DNA of 64,000 bases, from contig NZ_JAUXSP010000001.1 of NCBI RefSeq assembly GCF_030679875.1, forward strand, positions 1 through 64,000, read 5' to 3'. The notes beneath the pieces are model-generated. The model did no database searches, had not been told where the DNA came from, and saw only the letters and a program-made list of their open reading frames with translations. Source of the DNA: Phenylobacterium sp. (GTDB lineage: Bacteria; Pseudomonadota; Alphaproteobacteria; Caulobacterales; Caulobacteraceae). Each line of letters starts with the position of its first letter. Positions within the stretch are counted from its first letter, which is position 1. The position numbers and the translations under genes are program-made. Shown here one piece after another: positions 22,035-30,650 of the stretch.

Positions 22035-23057
22035 ATGAGCCAGACTTTGAGAGTCGCGGTGGCCGGCGCCGGCGTATTTGGCCTGACCAGCGCTCTGGCC
22101 CTCGCCAGGGGGGGCGCCCGGGTGACGCTCCATGATCCAGGTCCGGCGGACGCCAACGCATCGGCCGTGGCCGCGGGCATGCTGGCGCCGTTCAGCGAAG
22201 CCCTGACTGATCCCGCCGCCGCCCCGCACCTGGACCTGCTCGTCGCCGCCCAGGCCCGCTGGCCTGACTTCGCCGCAACCTTCGGGATCGGGCTCGACCG
22301 GTCCGGCGCGGTCCTACTGGGGGATGCGGGGCGATTGGCGCAGCTGAGGGCTGCAGGGCAGGCCCTTGGCCTGGACACCGCGCGACTCGACCTGACCGGC
22401 CTGCCCCATCTCGGGGGCGGCTATGGCCCGGAGGTCACCGGGGGGCTGGAGGTCGGCGGCGACTGGCGGGTTGATGCTGGGGCTCTGGCGCGCCTGGCCG
22501 AGGCGGCCCGTCGTCTCGGCGTGAGGCGTCTCAGCGCGCCGCCGGACTCAGCCGACCACGATCTGTCGGTTGTGGCCACCGGAGCGTCCCTTGACTACCT
22601 GGCCCTGGCGCCGGAACTCGCCCGCCTGACGCCAATCCGCGGGCATATCCTGCGCTATCGTGGCCTCGCCTATGAAGGACCGGTGCTGCGCGGCCCGGGG
22701 GCCTATGCCGTCCCGTCCGCCGAGGGGCTGCTGATCGGGGCCACCATGGAGGTCGGGCAGGGGCGGGCCGGTGTCGATCCCGATATCGCTTCTGACCTCG
22801 CCGCCAGGGCGGAGCTCGTCTTTCCCGGGCTGAAAGGTCAGGCCTGGACGGCCGCGTCGGGGGTCCGCGCCGCCACCCCCGACGGCCTGCCCCTGGTCGG
22901 TTCCTCGGAGAGGCCGGGGCTCATATTGGCCTGCGGCGCCCGGCGAAACGGCTGGCTGCTGGCGCCCCTGGTCGGAGAGGTGGTCGCCGCCTGCGCGTTC
23001 GGCCGAGAGCCTGGGCCCTGGGCCGACCTTATGGCGCCTCGGCGTTTTCGCGCCTGA
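22035..23057 (+). CDS. FAD-dependent glycine oxidase-like protein (ThiO family)
   Basis: The 340-residue flavoprotein begins with a dinucleotide-binding motif GAGVFG (11-16) and VTLHDPGP. It has the DAO-family C-terminal signature (AASGVRAATPDGLPLVG and ACGARRNGWLLAP). It is close to ThiO, which oxidises glycine to the imine for the thiazole moiety of thiamine. No thiamine genes are adjacent, so another amine or D-amino-acid substrate cannot be excluded. It is divergent from the CinA-family gene. Confidence 0.75.
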   Translation: MSQTLRVAVAGAGVFGLTSALALARGGARVTLHDPGPADANASAVAAGMLAPFSEALTDPAAAPHLDLLVAAQARWPDFAATFGIGLDRSGAVLLGDAGRLAQLRAAGQALGLDTARLDLTGLPHLGGGYGPEVTGGLEVGGDWRVDAGALARLAEAARRLGVRRLSAPPDSADHDLSVVATGASLDYLALAPELARLTPIRGHILRYRGLAYEGPVLRGPGAYAVPSAEGLLIGATMEVGQGRAGVDPDIASDLAARAELVFPGLKGQAWTAASGVRAATPDGLPLVGSSERPGLILACGARRNGWLLAPLVGEVVAACAFGREPGPWADLMAPRRFRA

Positions 23058-23075
23058 ACGGCTGAGCGAACGTGG

Positions 23076-23094
23076 TTAGCGCGACGTTAACCAT
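23076..23094 (+). promoter_or_regulatory. CtrA-like binding site
   Basis: TTAG-N7-TTAACCAT (TTAG 23076-23079, TTAA 23087-23090) differs by one base from the CtrA consensus TTAA-N7-TTAACC, and its right half matches the TTAACCAT half-site perfectly. It ends about 20 bases before the lytic transglycosylase start. That suggests cell-cycle control and a very short or absent leader. Confidence 0.55.
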
Positions 23095-23114
23095 GCCCGG
23101 GTCATTCAGGGGCC

Positions 23115-23939
23115 ATGTCCGTCCAGGGTCTCAGAGGTGCGGTTGAAACCGCGATCCAGCGCGCCTCCAGCGCGACGGGCGTCGATTTCACCTTCCTGAT
23201 GGGCACGGCTCACCGGGAGAGCGGCTACAATCCCACCGCCAAGGCCAAGACCTCATCGGCGGCTGGCCTGTTCCAGTTCGTCGAACAGACCTGGCTGGCG
23301 ACGCTCAAGCAGCATGGCTCCAAATACGGCTACGCCCGCTACGCCGACCTGATCCAGAAGGGTTCGGATGGCCGTTTCAGGGTCTCCGGCGCCGAGGCGC
23401 GCAAGACGGTCATGGACCTGCGGTTCGATCCCCAGGCCGCGTCCCTGATGGCCGGCGAACTGACCTCCGACCACGCCGCCTATCTGAAGGGCCGGGTGGG
23501 ACGCACCCCGACCGCCGGCGAACTCTACGCCGCCCATTTCCTGGGACCACACGGATCAGCCAAGCTGATCGAGGCCACCCGGTCGCAGCCCGGCGCCAGC
23601 GCTGCGTCCCTGTTCCCGGAAGCCGCCCGGGCCAATCGATCGATCTTCTACAAGGGCGGCCGGGCCGCGACCGTGGCGGAGGTCTACGCCAACCTGACCC
23701 GCACCGGCGGCGGCGGCGAGGCGATCCGGCCGCGGGAAAACGCGCCGGCGGACACCGGCTTCATCCAGTACGCCTCCGCCCGCCGCGCCGAGGCCATGCG
23801 GGAACAGGAAGCCCTCGTGGACTTCATCCTGCGGGGATCACAGGCCCCTGAAGGGGCGGGCGCGGGTCAGCGCCTGGGGGGCGCGCTCTTTTCCAGCGAG
23901 ATGCTCCGGATGCTGTCCGACGCCCGCGACGACAGCTAG
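23115..23939 (+). CDS. SLT-type lytic transglycosylase
   Basis: The 274-residue protein carries an N-terminal lytic-transglycosylase domain. Catalytic Glu35 lies in HRESGYNP, followed by AAGLFQFVEQTW and GELYAAHFLGPHG, which are typical for SLT enzymes that cleave glycan strands. There is no signal peptide, as in some flagellum- or pilus-associated transglycosylases whose export is specialised. The C-terminal third (Arg/Glu-rich, ending ALFSSEMLRML) is not recognised. A CtrA-like box just upstream fits a polar-organelle role (inference). AGGGG precedes ATG 23115. Its stop overlaps that of the convergent CoA-transferase gene. Confidence 0.83.
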   Translation: MSVQGLRGAVETAIQRASSATGVDFTFLMGTAHRESGYNPTAKAKTSSAAGLFQFVEQTWLATLKQHGSKYGYARYADLIQKGSDGRFRVSGAEARKTVMDLRFDPQAASLMAGELTSDHAAYLKGRVGRTPTAGELYAAHFLGPHGSAKLIEATRSQPGASAASLFPEAARANRSIFYKGGRAATVAEVYANLTRTGGGGEAIRPRENAPADTGFIQYASARRAEAMREQEALVDFILRGSQAPEGAGAGQRLGGALFSSEMLRMLSDARDDS

Positions 23940-25135
23940 ACGCCGGCGGCGCCAACCTCGATCATGGCCTCGATGGTCTCCGTCCCGTAGCCGAGTTCCG
24001 CCAGCACCTCCCGCGTGTGCTGGCCAAGACCTGGCGGGGGCGGCCTGCGGCTGAGATCGACCCCGGGAAACTGAGCCGGGGCGGCTGGCGAATCGCCAAA
24101 CCCACCCTGAGCGTTCTCCACCTGCACCAGGGCGCCTGAGGCGCGCACCTGCGGGTCGGCGGCCACCTCGGCTGGGGTCTGCACCGGCGCCCAGACAAGG
24201 TCAGCGGCGTCCAGGCGGGTGGTGATCTCGTCCCAGGACAGGGCCCCGAAGGCGGCGTCGAACTCAGATGTCAGGGCGGCGGTGTTGTCCTTGCGCAGAC
24301 GTCCGGTGGCGAAGCGCGGGTCCTCCAGCAGGTCAGCCCGCCCGGCGGCCGCCGCCATGGCGGCCCAGTCCACCGTCCCACCCCGGGGATTGGTGACGAA
24401 CCAGCGGCCCTCGGCGCTCTGGAAGAAGTTGGCCAGGGGATTGAGCGGCTCGCGGCGGGACCTGTTGGACGACAGCTTGCCAAAGCGCAGCTGGACGGCC
24501 AGGTCCGAGCCCACCGTATAGGTCCCGGTGGCCAGGAGCGAGGTCTGGACCATACGGCCCACGCCAGTCTGCTCGCGCTCATAGAGGGCCGCAAGGATGG
24601 CCGAGGTGGTGGCCAGAGAGGTGATGTGGTCGCCAAAGCCGGTGCGCAGCAGGAAGGGGTCCTCGCCCTTGGGCGTCGTCATCCGCGCCACGCCGGCCCG
24701 GGACCAGAAGGCGGTGACATCGAAACCCGGCTTATGGGCGTCTGGCCCCTCCATCCCATAGCCGGTGACCAGGGCGTAGATCAGCCGCGGGTTGGCCGGC
24801 CGCAGGCTCGCCTCGTCCAGGCCGGCGCGCTTGAGGGAAGCCGGCCGCACATTGGTGAGGAAGACGTCGGCGCTCGCCGCCAGCCTGGCCACCGCCTCGC
24901 GGCCCTCCGGCTTGGAGATGTCGAGCACCACCGAGCGCTTGCCGCGATTGTCCATCTCGAAGGTCGGATTGGCGCCCAAGTCGCTCTTGGCGTCGGCGAA
25001 GACGTGGCGCATGTCGTCGCCACCCGGCCGCTCGATCTTGATCACCTCGGCGCCCCAGTCGCCCAGGATCCCGGCGGCGCCCGGCGCGGCGATATAGGTG
25101 GCGAACTCCACCACCTTCAAACCCTTGAGTATCAC
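23936..25135 (-). CDS. CaiB/BaiF-type (family III) CoA-transferase
   Basis: The 399-residue enzyme should move CoA between carboxylic acids. It starts with GLKVVEFATYIAAPGA, has the family's WGAEVIKIERPGGD and MDNRGKRSVVLD segments, and carries the catalytic Asp region GYGMEGPDAHKPGFD. The start is placed at GTG 25135, where the conserved N-terminus begins; the frame is open to 25195 but the extra residues look unrelated. The substrate is unknown: acyl-CoA racemases and formyl-CoA transferases share the fold. No beta-oxidation genes adjoin. Confidence 0.85.
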   Translation of the reverse strand: MILKGLKVVEFATYIAAPGAAGILGDWGAEVIKIERPGGDDMRHVFADAKSDLGANPTFEMDNRGKRSVVLDISKPEGREAVARLAASADVFLTNVRPASLKRAGLDEASLRPANPRLIYALVTGYGMEGPDAHKPGFDVTAFWSRAGVARMTTPKGEDPFLLRTGFGDHITSLATTSAILAALYEREQTGVGRMVQTSLLATGTYTVGSDLAVQLRFGKLSSNRSRREPLNPLANFFQSAEGRWFVTNPRGGTVDWAAMAAAAGRADLLEDPRFATGRLRKDNTAALTSEFDAAFGALSWDEITTRLDAADLVWAPVQTPAEVAADPQVRASGALVQVENAQGGFGDSPAAPAQFPGVDLSRRPPPPGLGQHTREVLAELGYGTETIEAMIEVGAAGV

Positions 25136-25256
25136 GAGCCCTTGGTCCTCCGCCTCTGGCCGCGCCTTGATCAGCGCCTGGCCTCTTGGAGCCATACTGA
25201 CCGGGGCCGGCGAGGGGGGGAAGGCGTTCCGCGCCTGACCCTGCGTCAGGCGACCT

Positions 25257-27050
25257 TCAGGCGATCTTGCGGATCACGGCCCGGCGGGAGGCGGCGGTGG
25301 CGTCGGCCACAGCCCTCGCCACCGCGGTGACGCTGACCGGCTTGCGCAGCACCGCATCAGCCCCAGCCTGGGTGCACTCCAGGGCCTCGCCGGCGTCGCC
25401 GCCGATCACCGCGATGATCGGCAGGTCAGAGGCGGGCCCGTCCAGGGCTCGGATGGCGGCGGTGGCCTCAGGCCCGTCCAGGCCCGGCATGCGGCCATCG
25501 ATCAGGGCCAGGTCGAACTCGCAGACCCGCGCCAGGTCCACCGCCCGGCGACCGTCCTGGGCGTGGACCACCTGGTGGCCCAGCTGTTCGAGGACGGCGC
25601 GCATCATGGCGGCGTTCAGGCTGTCGTCCTCGGCCATCAGGATTCGCAGCTTGCGCCCTTCGCCCGAGCTGTCGGCCGGGTTCTCTGGCGCCAGGTCAAG
25701 GGGAGCTGCGGCGTGTGGATCAAAGGCCAGGACAAGCCCAAAGCAACTGCCCACACCCGGGGCGCTGGTGGCGGTCAGCTCGCCGTTCATCAACCGGGCA
25801 AGCTGCCGTGACAGGGACAGGCCAAGTCCCGCGCCCGGCACGCCGGCGCTGGTGCGCTCTACCCGGTGGAAGGCCTCGAAGGCCTGGGCGAGCTCAGTGT
25901 TGGAGAGGCCAGGCCCGGTGTCGGCGATCTCAATCAGGACCCGCCCTTCCGGCGTCAGGCTGAGCCGCGCCTCCACCCGGCCACGGACCGTGAATTTTAT
26001 GGCGTTGCCGATCAGATTGGCGAGGATCTGCCTGACCCGGGCGGGGTCCCCCAGGGCGGCGCCGGGACCTTCCGCCAGTTCCGGCGCGACATAGACGCTG
26101 AGCTCCAGACCCTTGGCGCCGGCCAGGGGACGGTTCAGCAGCATCAGGTCACGGACCAGGCCGGGTGTGTCCAGGGGGCGGATGTCGACGGCCAGCCGGC
26201 CGGCTTCGGCGGTCTCGGAATCCAGGGTCGTGTTCAGCACTGCAATCAGGTCGCTGACGGCGTCGAGGGCTGCCGACAACTGCTCTCGGGAGGGGGCGGC
26301 CCGGCCGTTGCGGCCGGCTGCAGCCGCCAGCACATGAGACACGCCGGTCAGGCCATTGCGAATCTCGTGGCTCAGGGTCGCCACCAGATCGGACTTGGAG
26401 CGAGCCAGGCGGCTGGCCTCCTCGACCTTGCCGGCCCGCTCGGCGATCAGCACCTCTCGCTCGGCGGCCATGGCGAACTGTCGCCGAAGCACTCGGTTGA
26501 GCATCAGGGCCAGGGCGAAGGCGAGGGCCACGCCGCCCCACGCCAAGGTGGCCGCGTTCTGGCTGTGCGGGCTGGAGAAGAGGGCGACCAGGGGACCTGC
26601 GGCGGCGGCGGCGCCAACCACCAGCAGGCTGGGCAACCAGGGCGCGGTGAAAAAGATACAGATCACCGCCGCGGCGGTGGCCATCAGCAGCAGAGTTTCG
26701 CGCATCGGGCCCGCGCCGTCGGCGAAGGCGGCGATCTGCGCCACGCAGCCGGCCCAGACCAGGCCTGTGACGATATGCACCCGGGACCGGGCCCGGAGGT
26801 CATCCGCCGCCGGGGTGCGCAGCCAGCTGACCGCCACATAGGTGGCGCCGCAGGCCAGGGCGAACAGGGCGAAGCTGGCGGTCATCCAGGCGGCGTTGTC
26901 GGCGTAGGAGCCGGCCCAGACGAACACCGGCATGCTGACGACGAACGCCACCAGGGCGTAGGGCAGCAGCGCGGCCTGGGCATCCAACGCCTGATGGGCC
27001 AGGGAAGCGCCGCCGCGTGGGGCGAACCGAGCAGAATCGTTGGATGACAC
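25257..27050 (-). CDS. membrane hybrid sensor histidine kinase with receiver domain
   Basis: The 597-residue kinase has about six membrane helices (residues 30-190) without a large periplasmic loop. A coiled linker follows, then HisKA with His228 in LSHEIRNG, a HATPase domain (NLIGNAIKF, DTGPGL, GAGLGLSLS) and a C-terminal receiver with phospho-acceptor Asp518 (ALIDGRMP). The layout resembles integral-membrane sensors of hydrophobic or membrane-linked signals. The asparagine after HEIR is a variant of the usual T-P. A separate Hpt protein (29203-29688) and two DUF2336 genes lie within 5 kb. The cognate output regulator is not visible. Confidence 0.88.
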   Translation of the reverse strand: MSSNDSARFAPRGGASLAHQALDAQAALLPYALVAFVVSMPVFVWAGSYADNAAWMTASFALFALACGATYVAVSWLRTPAADDLRARSRVHIVTGLVWAGCVAQIAAFADGAGPMRETLLLMATAAAVICIFFTAPWLPSLLVVGAAAAAGPLVALFSSPHSQNAATLAWGGVALAFALALMLNRVLRRQFAMAAEREVLIAERAGKVEEASRLARSKSDLVATLSHEIRNGLTGVSHVLAAAAGRNGRAAPSREQLSAALDAVSDLIAVLNTTLDSETAEAGRLAVDIRPLDTPGLVRDLMLLNRPLAGAKGLELSVYVAPELAEGPGAALGDPARVRQILANLIGNAIKFTVRGRVEARLSLTPEGRVLIEIADTGPGLSNTELAQAFEAFHRVERTSAGVPGAGLGLSLSRQLARLMNGELTATSAPGVGSCFGLVLAFDPHAAAPLDLAPENPADSSGEGRKLRILMAEDDSLNAAMMRAVLEQLGHQVVHAQDGRRAVDLARVCEFDLALIDGRMPGLDGPEATAAIRALDGPASDLPIIAVIGGDAGEALECTQAGADAVLRKPVSVTAVARAVADATAASRRAVIRKIA

Positions 27051-27211
27051 GGGCTGGTCCTTTGCGGCGACGCCCGGGAAGGTAGTGGCTCAGGGTTGGC
27101 GGGGGGTTACGCAACAGCGTTAATCCACAAACGGATTCGAAACTGTCCGTTAAGCCTAACCACGCATTGTCGTGAGACGGGACGGGAGTCCCGGCGGAGG
27201 GGAAGGGGCAC

Positions 27212-28351
27212 ATGACCACGACGCGGGCGGCGCTCACCGAGGACGACATACGCACCCTGGTCAAGGGCGCGACCGCGGACGAGCGCGCCCTGGTGGCGCA
27301 CAAGCTCTGCCGCCGCATCGACACCTTGCCCCTGACGCCGGAAGAACAGGTTCTGGCGCAGGACATCCTGCGGGTCATGGCGCAGGACGCCGCCGAACTG
27401 GTGCGCCGCGCCCTGGCCGTCACCCTGAAGAGTTCGCCCCTGATCCCCCACGACGTGGCCCTGAAGCTGGCCCGCGACGTGGAGAGCGTCTGTCAGCCCA
27501 TCCTAAGTTTCTCGCCGGTCTTCACCGATGAGGAGCTGGTCGAGATCGTCCGCCTGGGCGGCCCTGTCCGTCAGGTCGCCATCGCCAAGCGTCCCCGTCT
27601 GTCGAAGCGTCTTACCGACGTCATCGTCGAGACCGGCGTGGAGCGGGCGGTGGAGGTGGTCTGCTCCAACGACAACGCCGATTTCGCCGACTCCACCCTG
27701 ATGAACGTCCTCGCCCGCTTTGAGCGGTCCGAGCGGGTGCTGGCCGCGGTGGCCTATCGCCAGACCCTGCCCCTGTCAGTGACGGAGAAGCTCATCGATC
27801 TGGTCGGCGATCAGGTCCGCGACCATCTGCTGGCCCACCATCCGGTGTCGCCGGAACTGGCGCTGCAGATCGCCACCGGCGCCAAGGAGCGGGCGACCCT
27901 CGATCTTGTGGACCAGGCGGGACGCGCCGCTGACCTGAAGGCTTTTGTCGCCCATCTTCATCGCAATGAACGTCTGACGGCGTCCCTTTTGCTGCGGGCT
28001 CTGGCCCACGGCCACATGGCCTTCTTTGAGTGGGGCCTGGCGGAGCTGGCGGGCGTGCCCCACCACCGCACCTGGCTGATGATCCACGATGCGGGCGCCT
28101 TGGGCTTGAAGGCGATCTACGAGCGGGCCGGTATGCCCGCCCGCCTGCTGCCGGCCTTCCGGGCCGGGGTGGACACCTTCCATGCCATGGAGTTCGAAGG
28201 CGGGGCCCGGGACCGCGACAAGTTCCAGAAGAAGATGCTCGAGCGCTTTCTCACCCAGCCCCATGTGGGCGCCCGGGAGGACGCCGACTATCTTCTCAAC
28301 CGCATGGACCGTATGGCCGAGCGCGCGACCCCGGCCCTTCAGACAGCCTGA
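27212..28351 (+). CDS. DUF2336 protein (first copy)
   Basis: The 379-residue protein belongs to DUF2336, a helical-repeat-like family common in alphaproteobacteria and of unknown function. Visible traits are HEAT-like short helices with LVRRALAVTLKSSPLIPHDVALKLARD and FSPVFTDEELVEIVR. An upstream GGGGAAGGGG serves as ribosome-binding site. It is divergent from the membrane hybrid kinase (161 bases between starts), an arrangement suggesting shared control or a signalling link. A paralogue lies at 30651-31832. Confidence 0.82.
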   Translation: MTTTRAALTEDDIRTLVKGATADERALVAHKLCRRIDTLPLTPEEQVLAQDILRVMAQDAAELVRRALAVTLKSSPLIPHDVALKLARDVESVCQPILSFSPVFTDEELVEIVRLGGPVRQVAIAKRPRLSKRLTDVIVETGVERAVEVVCSNDNADFADSTLMNVLARFERSERVLAAVAYRQTLPLSVTEKLIDLVGDQVRDHLLAHHPVSPELALQIATGAKERATLDLVDQAGRAADLKAFVAHLHRNERLTASLLLRALAHGHMAFFEWGLAELAGVPHHRTWLMIHDAGALGLKAIYERAGMPARLLPAFRAGVDTFHAMEFEGGARDRDKFQKKMLERFLTQPHVGAREDADYLLNRMDRMAERATPALQTA

Positions 28352-28398
28352 CCAAGCTTTCCCTTGGCGAATGGTCGGGCTGAGCCCAGATATCGTCC

Positions 28399-29184
28399 AT
28401 GACCCACGACCTTTCGGGCGGCCTGGTCAGGCCAGCCTCAACCCTGCTTCTGCTCCGTGACGATCCCGCCTTTGAGGTGCTGATGGTCGAGCGCCATCAC
28501 GAGATCGATTTCGCCTCCGGCGCCCTGGTCTTTCCTGGCGGCAAGTCCCACACCGGCGACCACGACGAGGCCTGGGGCGACCATGCGCTGGGGTGGGCGG
28601 AGCACGGGGAGGACCAGGCCGGTCTGAGAATCGCCGCCATCCGGGAGCTCTTCGAAGAGGCGGGTCTGCTGCTGGCGCGTCGCGCCGATGGCGCGCCCCT
28701 GGACGTGGAGCCCGCGCCCATGGATCTGCGCAAGTCGGTTGATCGTGGCGAGACCCCGTTTCTGGACGTGGTGCGGGCGGCCGGCGCTAGGCTGGATCTT
28801 TCGGCGCTGACGGTCTTCGCCCGCTGGATCACCCCGCCTGTGACGCCCAAGCGATTCGACACCTGGTTCTATGTGGCGCATGCGCCAGTGGGACAGCTGG
28901 CGGTGTGCGACGGCCGCGAGACCGTGGACGCCTGCTGGTATGCGCCACAGGCGGCGCTCAGCGCGGCCGAGCGGGGAGAGCGCAAGGTTGTGTTTCCCAC
29001 GCGGATGAACCTCGTGATGCTGGCGCGAGCGGCCAGCGCCGCGGCGGCCATCGAACAGGCCCGAGGGCGGCCGCTTGTGACCGTCCAGCCAGAGATTCGC
29101 GAAGGTCCTGACGGCCGGCGCCTGGTGTTGCCTGAAAACGCCGGCTACGGGGCGATCAGCGAGCCGTTTCTGCCGGGAATGTAG
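28399..29184 (+). CDS. NUDIX hydrolase
   Basis: The 261-residue protein carries a Nudix box split by an insertion: FPGGK (45-49), then the core REL-x-EEAG at 82-89. Such enlarged Nudix proteins resemble NUDT8/19-like or acyl-CoA-pyrophosphatase-type hydrolases, but the substrate cannot be told from motif alone. ATG 28399 follows the DUF2336 gene by 47 bases on the same strand, so co-transcription is likely. The stop is 18 bases before the convergent Hpt gene. Confidence 0.82.
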   Translation: MTHDLSGGLVRPASTLLLLRDDPAFEVLMVERHHEIDFASGALVFPGGKSHTGDHDEAWGDHALGWAEHGEDQAGLRIAAIRELFEEAGLLLARRADGAPLDVEPAPMDLRKSVDRGETPFLDVVRAAGARLDLSALTVFARWITPPVTPKRFDTWFYVAHAPVGQLAVCDGRETVDACWYAPQAALSAAERGERKVVFPTRMNLVMLARAASAAAAIEQARGRPLVTVQPEIREGPDGRRLVLPENAGYGAISEPFLPGM

Positions 29185-29202
29185 AGGCTTAGGCCGCCCG
29201 CC

Positions 29203-29688
29203 TCAGACCAGGCCTGAGGCGGAGACCCGGCGCTCGAGTTCCTCGACCAGAATCTTGCCCACCGGATGATCATCGGTCTTGATGCCATCGCGGACCGCGG
29301 CCTTGATGCCGTCGATATGGGCGTCGATCAGGACCATGGGCGCTTCCATGCGCTTGTCCTTGTCGTCGATCAGCTTGCACAGCGAGCCGGCCATGCGGGT
29401 GATCAGCGGGAATTCATAGGTGGCGCCCAGGCCCTTGAGGTCGTGGGCCCGCAGATAGAGCGTCTCAAGGGTTTCTGGCGTCGTGCCCTCGGTCTTCACC
29501 GCCTGGCGGGAGGCCTCAAGCTTGGTGACTTCGTCCTGCAGCCAGGCGGCGAAGTTTCCCGAGAGGCTCTTGAGCGCAGCTTCAGCCTTGGCGATCGCGC
29601 TGGCGTCGACGGCGCCAAAGCGGCCTCCGACCTTCATGCGAAGCGTATTGGGGACCTGGATCACCTGACCCGTGTTCTGCTGACTCAC
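29203..29688 (-). CDS. Hpt-domain histidine phosphotransfer protein
   Basis: A 161-residue protein has the Hpt signature RAHDLKGLGATYEF with phospho-acceptor His about residue 82, followed by the helix LITRMAGSLCKLI. Hpt proteins relay phosphate between the receiver of a hybrid kinase and a response regulator, so it could serve either hybrid kinase in this window. The start is placed at GTG 29688 because AAGGAG sits six bases before it; the in-frame ATG 29694 directly abuts that site. The first 50 residues are not recognised. Confidence 0.78.
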   Translation of the reverse strand: MSQQNTGQVIQVPNTLRMKVGGRFGAVDASAIAKAEAALKSLSGNFAAWLQDEVTKLEASRQAVKTEGTTPETLETLYLRAHDLKGLGATYEFPLITRMAGSLCKLIDDKDKRMEAPMVLIDAHIDGIKAAVRDGIKTDDHPVGKILVEELERRVSASGLV

Positions 29689-29799
29689 TGCCATCTCCTT
29701 TTGGGATGATTGCCAACGATTCTAGGCAGGAGAGCTTAACAACGAATGAGGCGAGCGCTCAGGGCGGATGCTGCGACAATCGGGCCCACCATCGCAGGG

Positions 29800-30582
29800 C
29801 TAGGCTGAGAACTGTTCGGCCAGGACACGTTCCTCAAGGCTGCGGCCGGCGTCGAACAGCATCACCAGGCTGATGTCACGGTTTTCGGCCACGTGAACCT
29901 CCAGAACGTCACGGACCTCGAAATTATCGGCCACGGCGCTGACCGGACGCTTGTCAGCCTCCATGATTTCGAAACTGACCCGGGCGGCGTGCGACAGCAG
30001 GGCGCCACGCCAGCGGCGCGGCCGGAAGGCGCTGATTGGGGTCAGGGCCATGACCCGGGCGTCCAGGGGGATGATCGGGCCATGGGCGGAGAGATTATAG
30101 GCTGTCGAGCCGGCCGGAGTGGCCACCAGCGCCCCGTCGCAGGACAGTTCGTTCAGCCGAACCTTGCCGTCCACCGAGATGCGCAGCTTGGCGGTCTGCC
30201 GGGTCTGGCGCAGCAGGGACACTTCATTGATCGCCAGCGCCCGGTGCTGTCGACGGCGGGCGTCCACCGCCACCATGCTCAGGGGGTGGATCAGCGCCCG
30301 CTCCGCGGCGTTGATCCGGTCGAGCAGGCCATCAGCGCTGTACTCGTTCATCAGGAAGCCGACCGAGCCGCGGTTCATCCCGTAGATCGGCTTTGGCGCG
30401 CCCATATTGCCGTGCAGGGTCTCCAGCATGAAGCCGTCGCCACCCAGGGCGACAATCACCTGCGCCTGGTCCTGGGGAACCTGTCCATAGCGGACGGTCA
30501 GCTCTTTCAGGGCGTCCTGGGCCTCGGGCCGGTCGCTGGCGGCGAAGGCTACGCGGGTGACGAAGGGTTCGGCTTTGAACAT
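29800..30582 (-). CDS. nadK: NAD kinase
   Basis: The 260-residue enzyme phosphorylates NAD to NADP. The diagnostic GGDG lies at 47-50, followed by the family's [12 protein letters not shown] and the second conserved region [23 protein letters not shown], which binds NAD. Length and motifs match alphaproteobacterial NadK. It lies between the Hpt gene and a DUF2336 paralogue on the same strand. Confidence 0.93.
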   Translation of the reverse strand: MFKAEPFVTRVAFAASDRPEAQDALKELTVRYGQVPQDQAQVIVALGGDGFMLETLHGNMGAPKPIYGMNRGSVGFLMNEYSADGLLDRINAAERALIHPLSMVAVDARRRQHRALAINEVSLLRQTRQTAKLRISVDGKVRLNELSCDGALVATPAGSTAYNLSAHGPIIPLDARVMALTPISAFRPRRWRGALLSHAARVSFEIMEADKRPVSAVADNFEVRDVLEVHVAENRDISLVMLFDAGRSLEERVLAEQFSA

Positions 30583-30650
30583 GGGCCGCCAAAAGGTGGC
30601 AGGGCGCCGTCCTTGTCAAACCCCATCGTGGGCGGCTGGCTGAGGGTCGT

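Noticed and set aside
27109..27165. CtrA sites upstream of the first DUF2336 gene
   Set aside because: Isolated TTAA motifs occur but not with the seven-base spacing of a full CtrA box.
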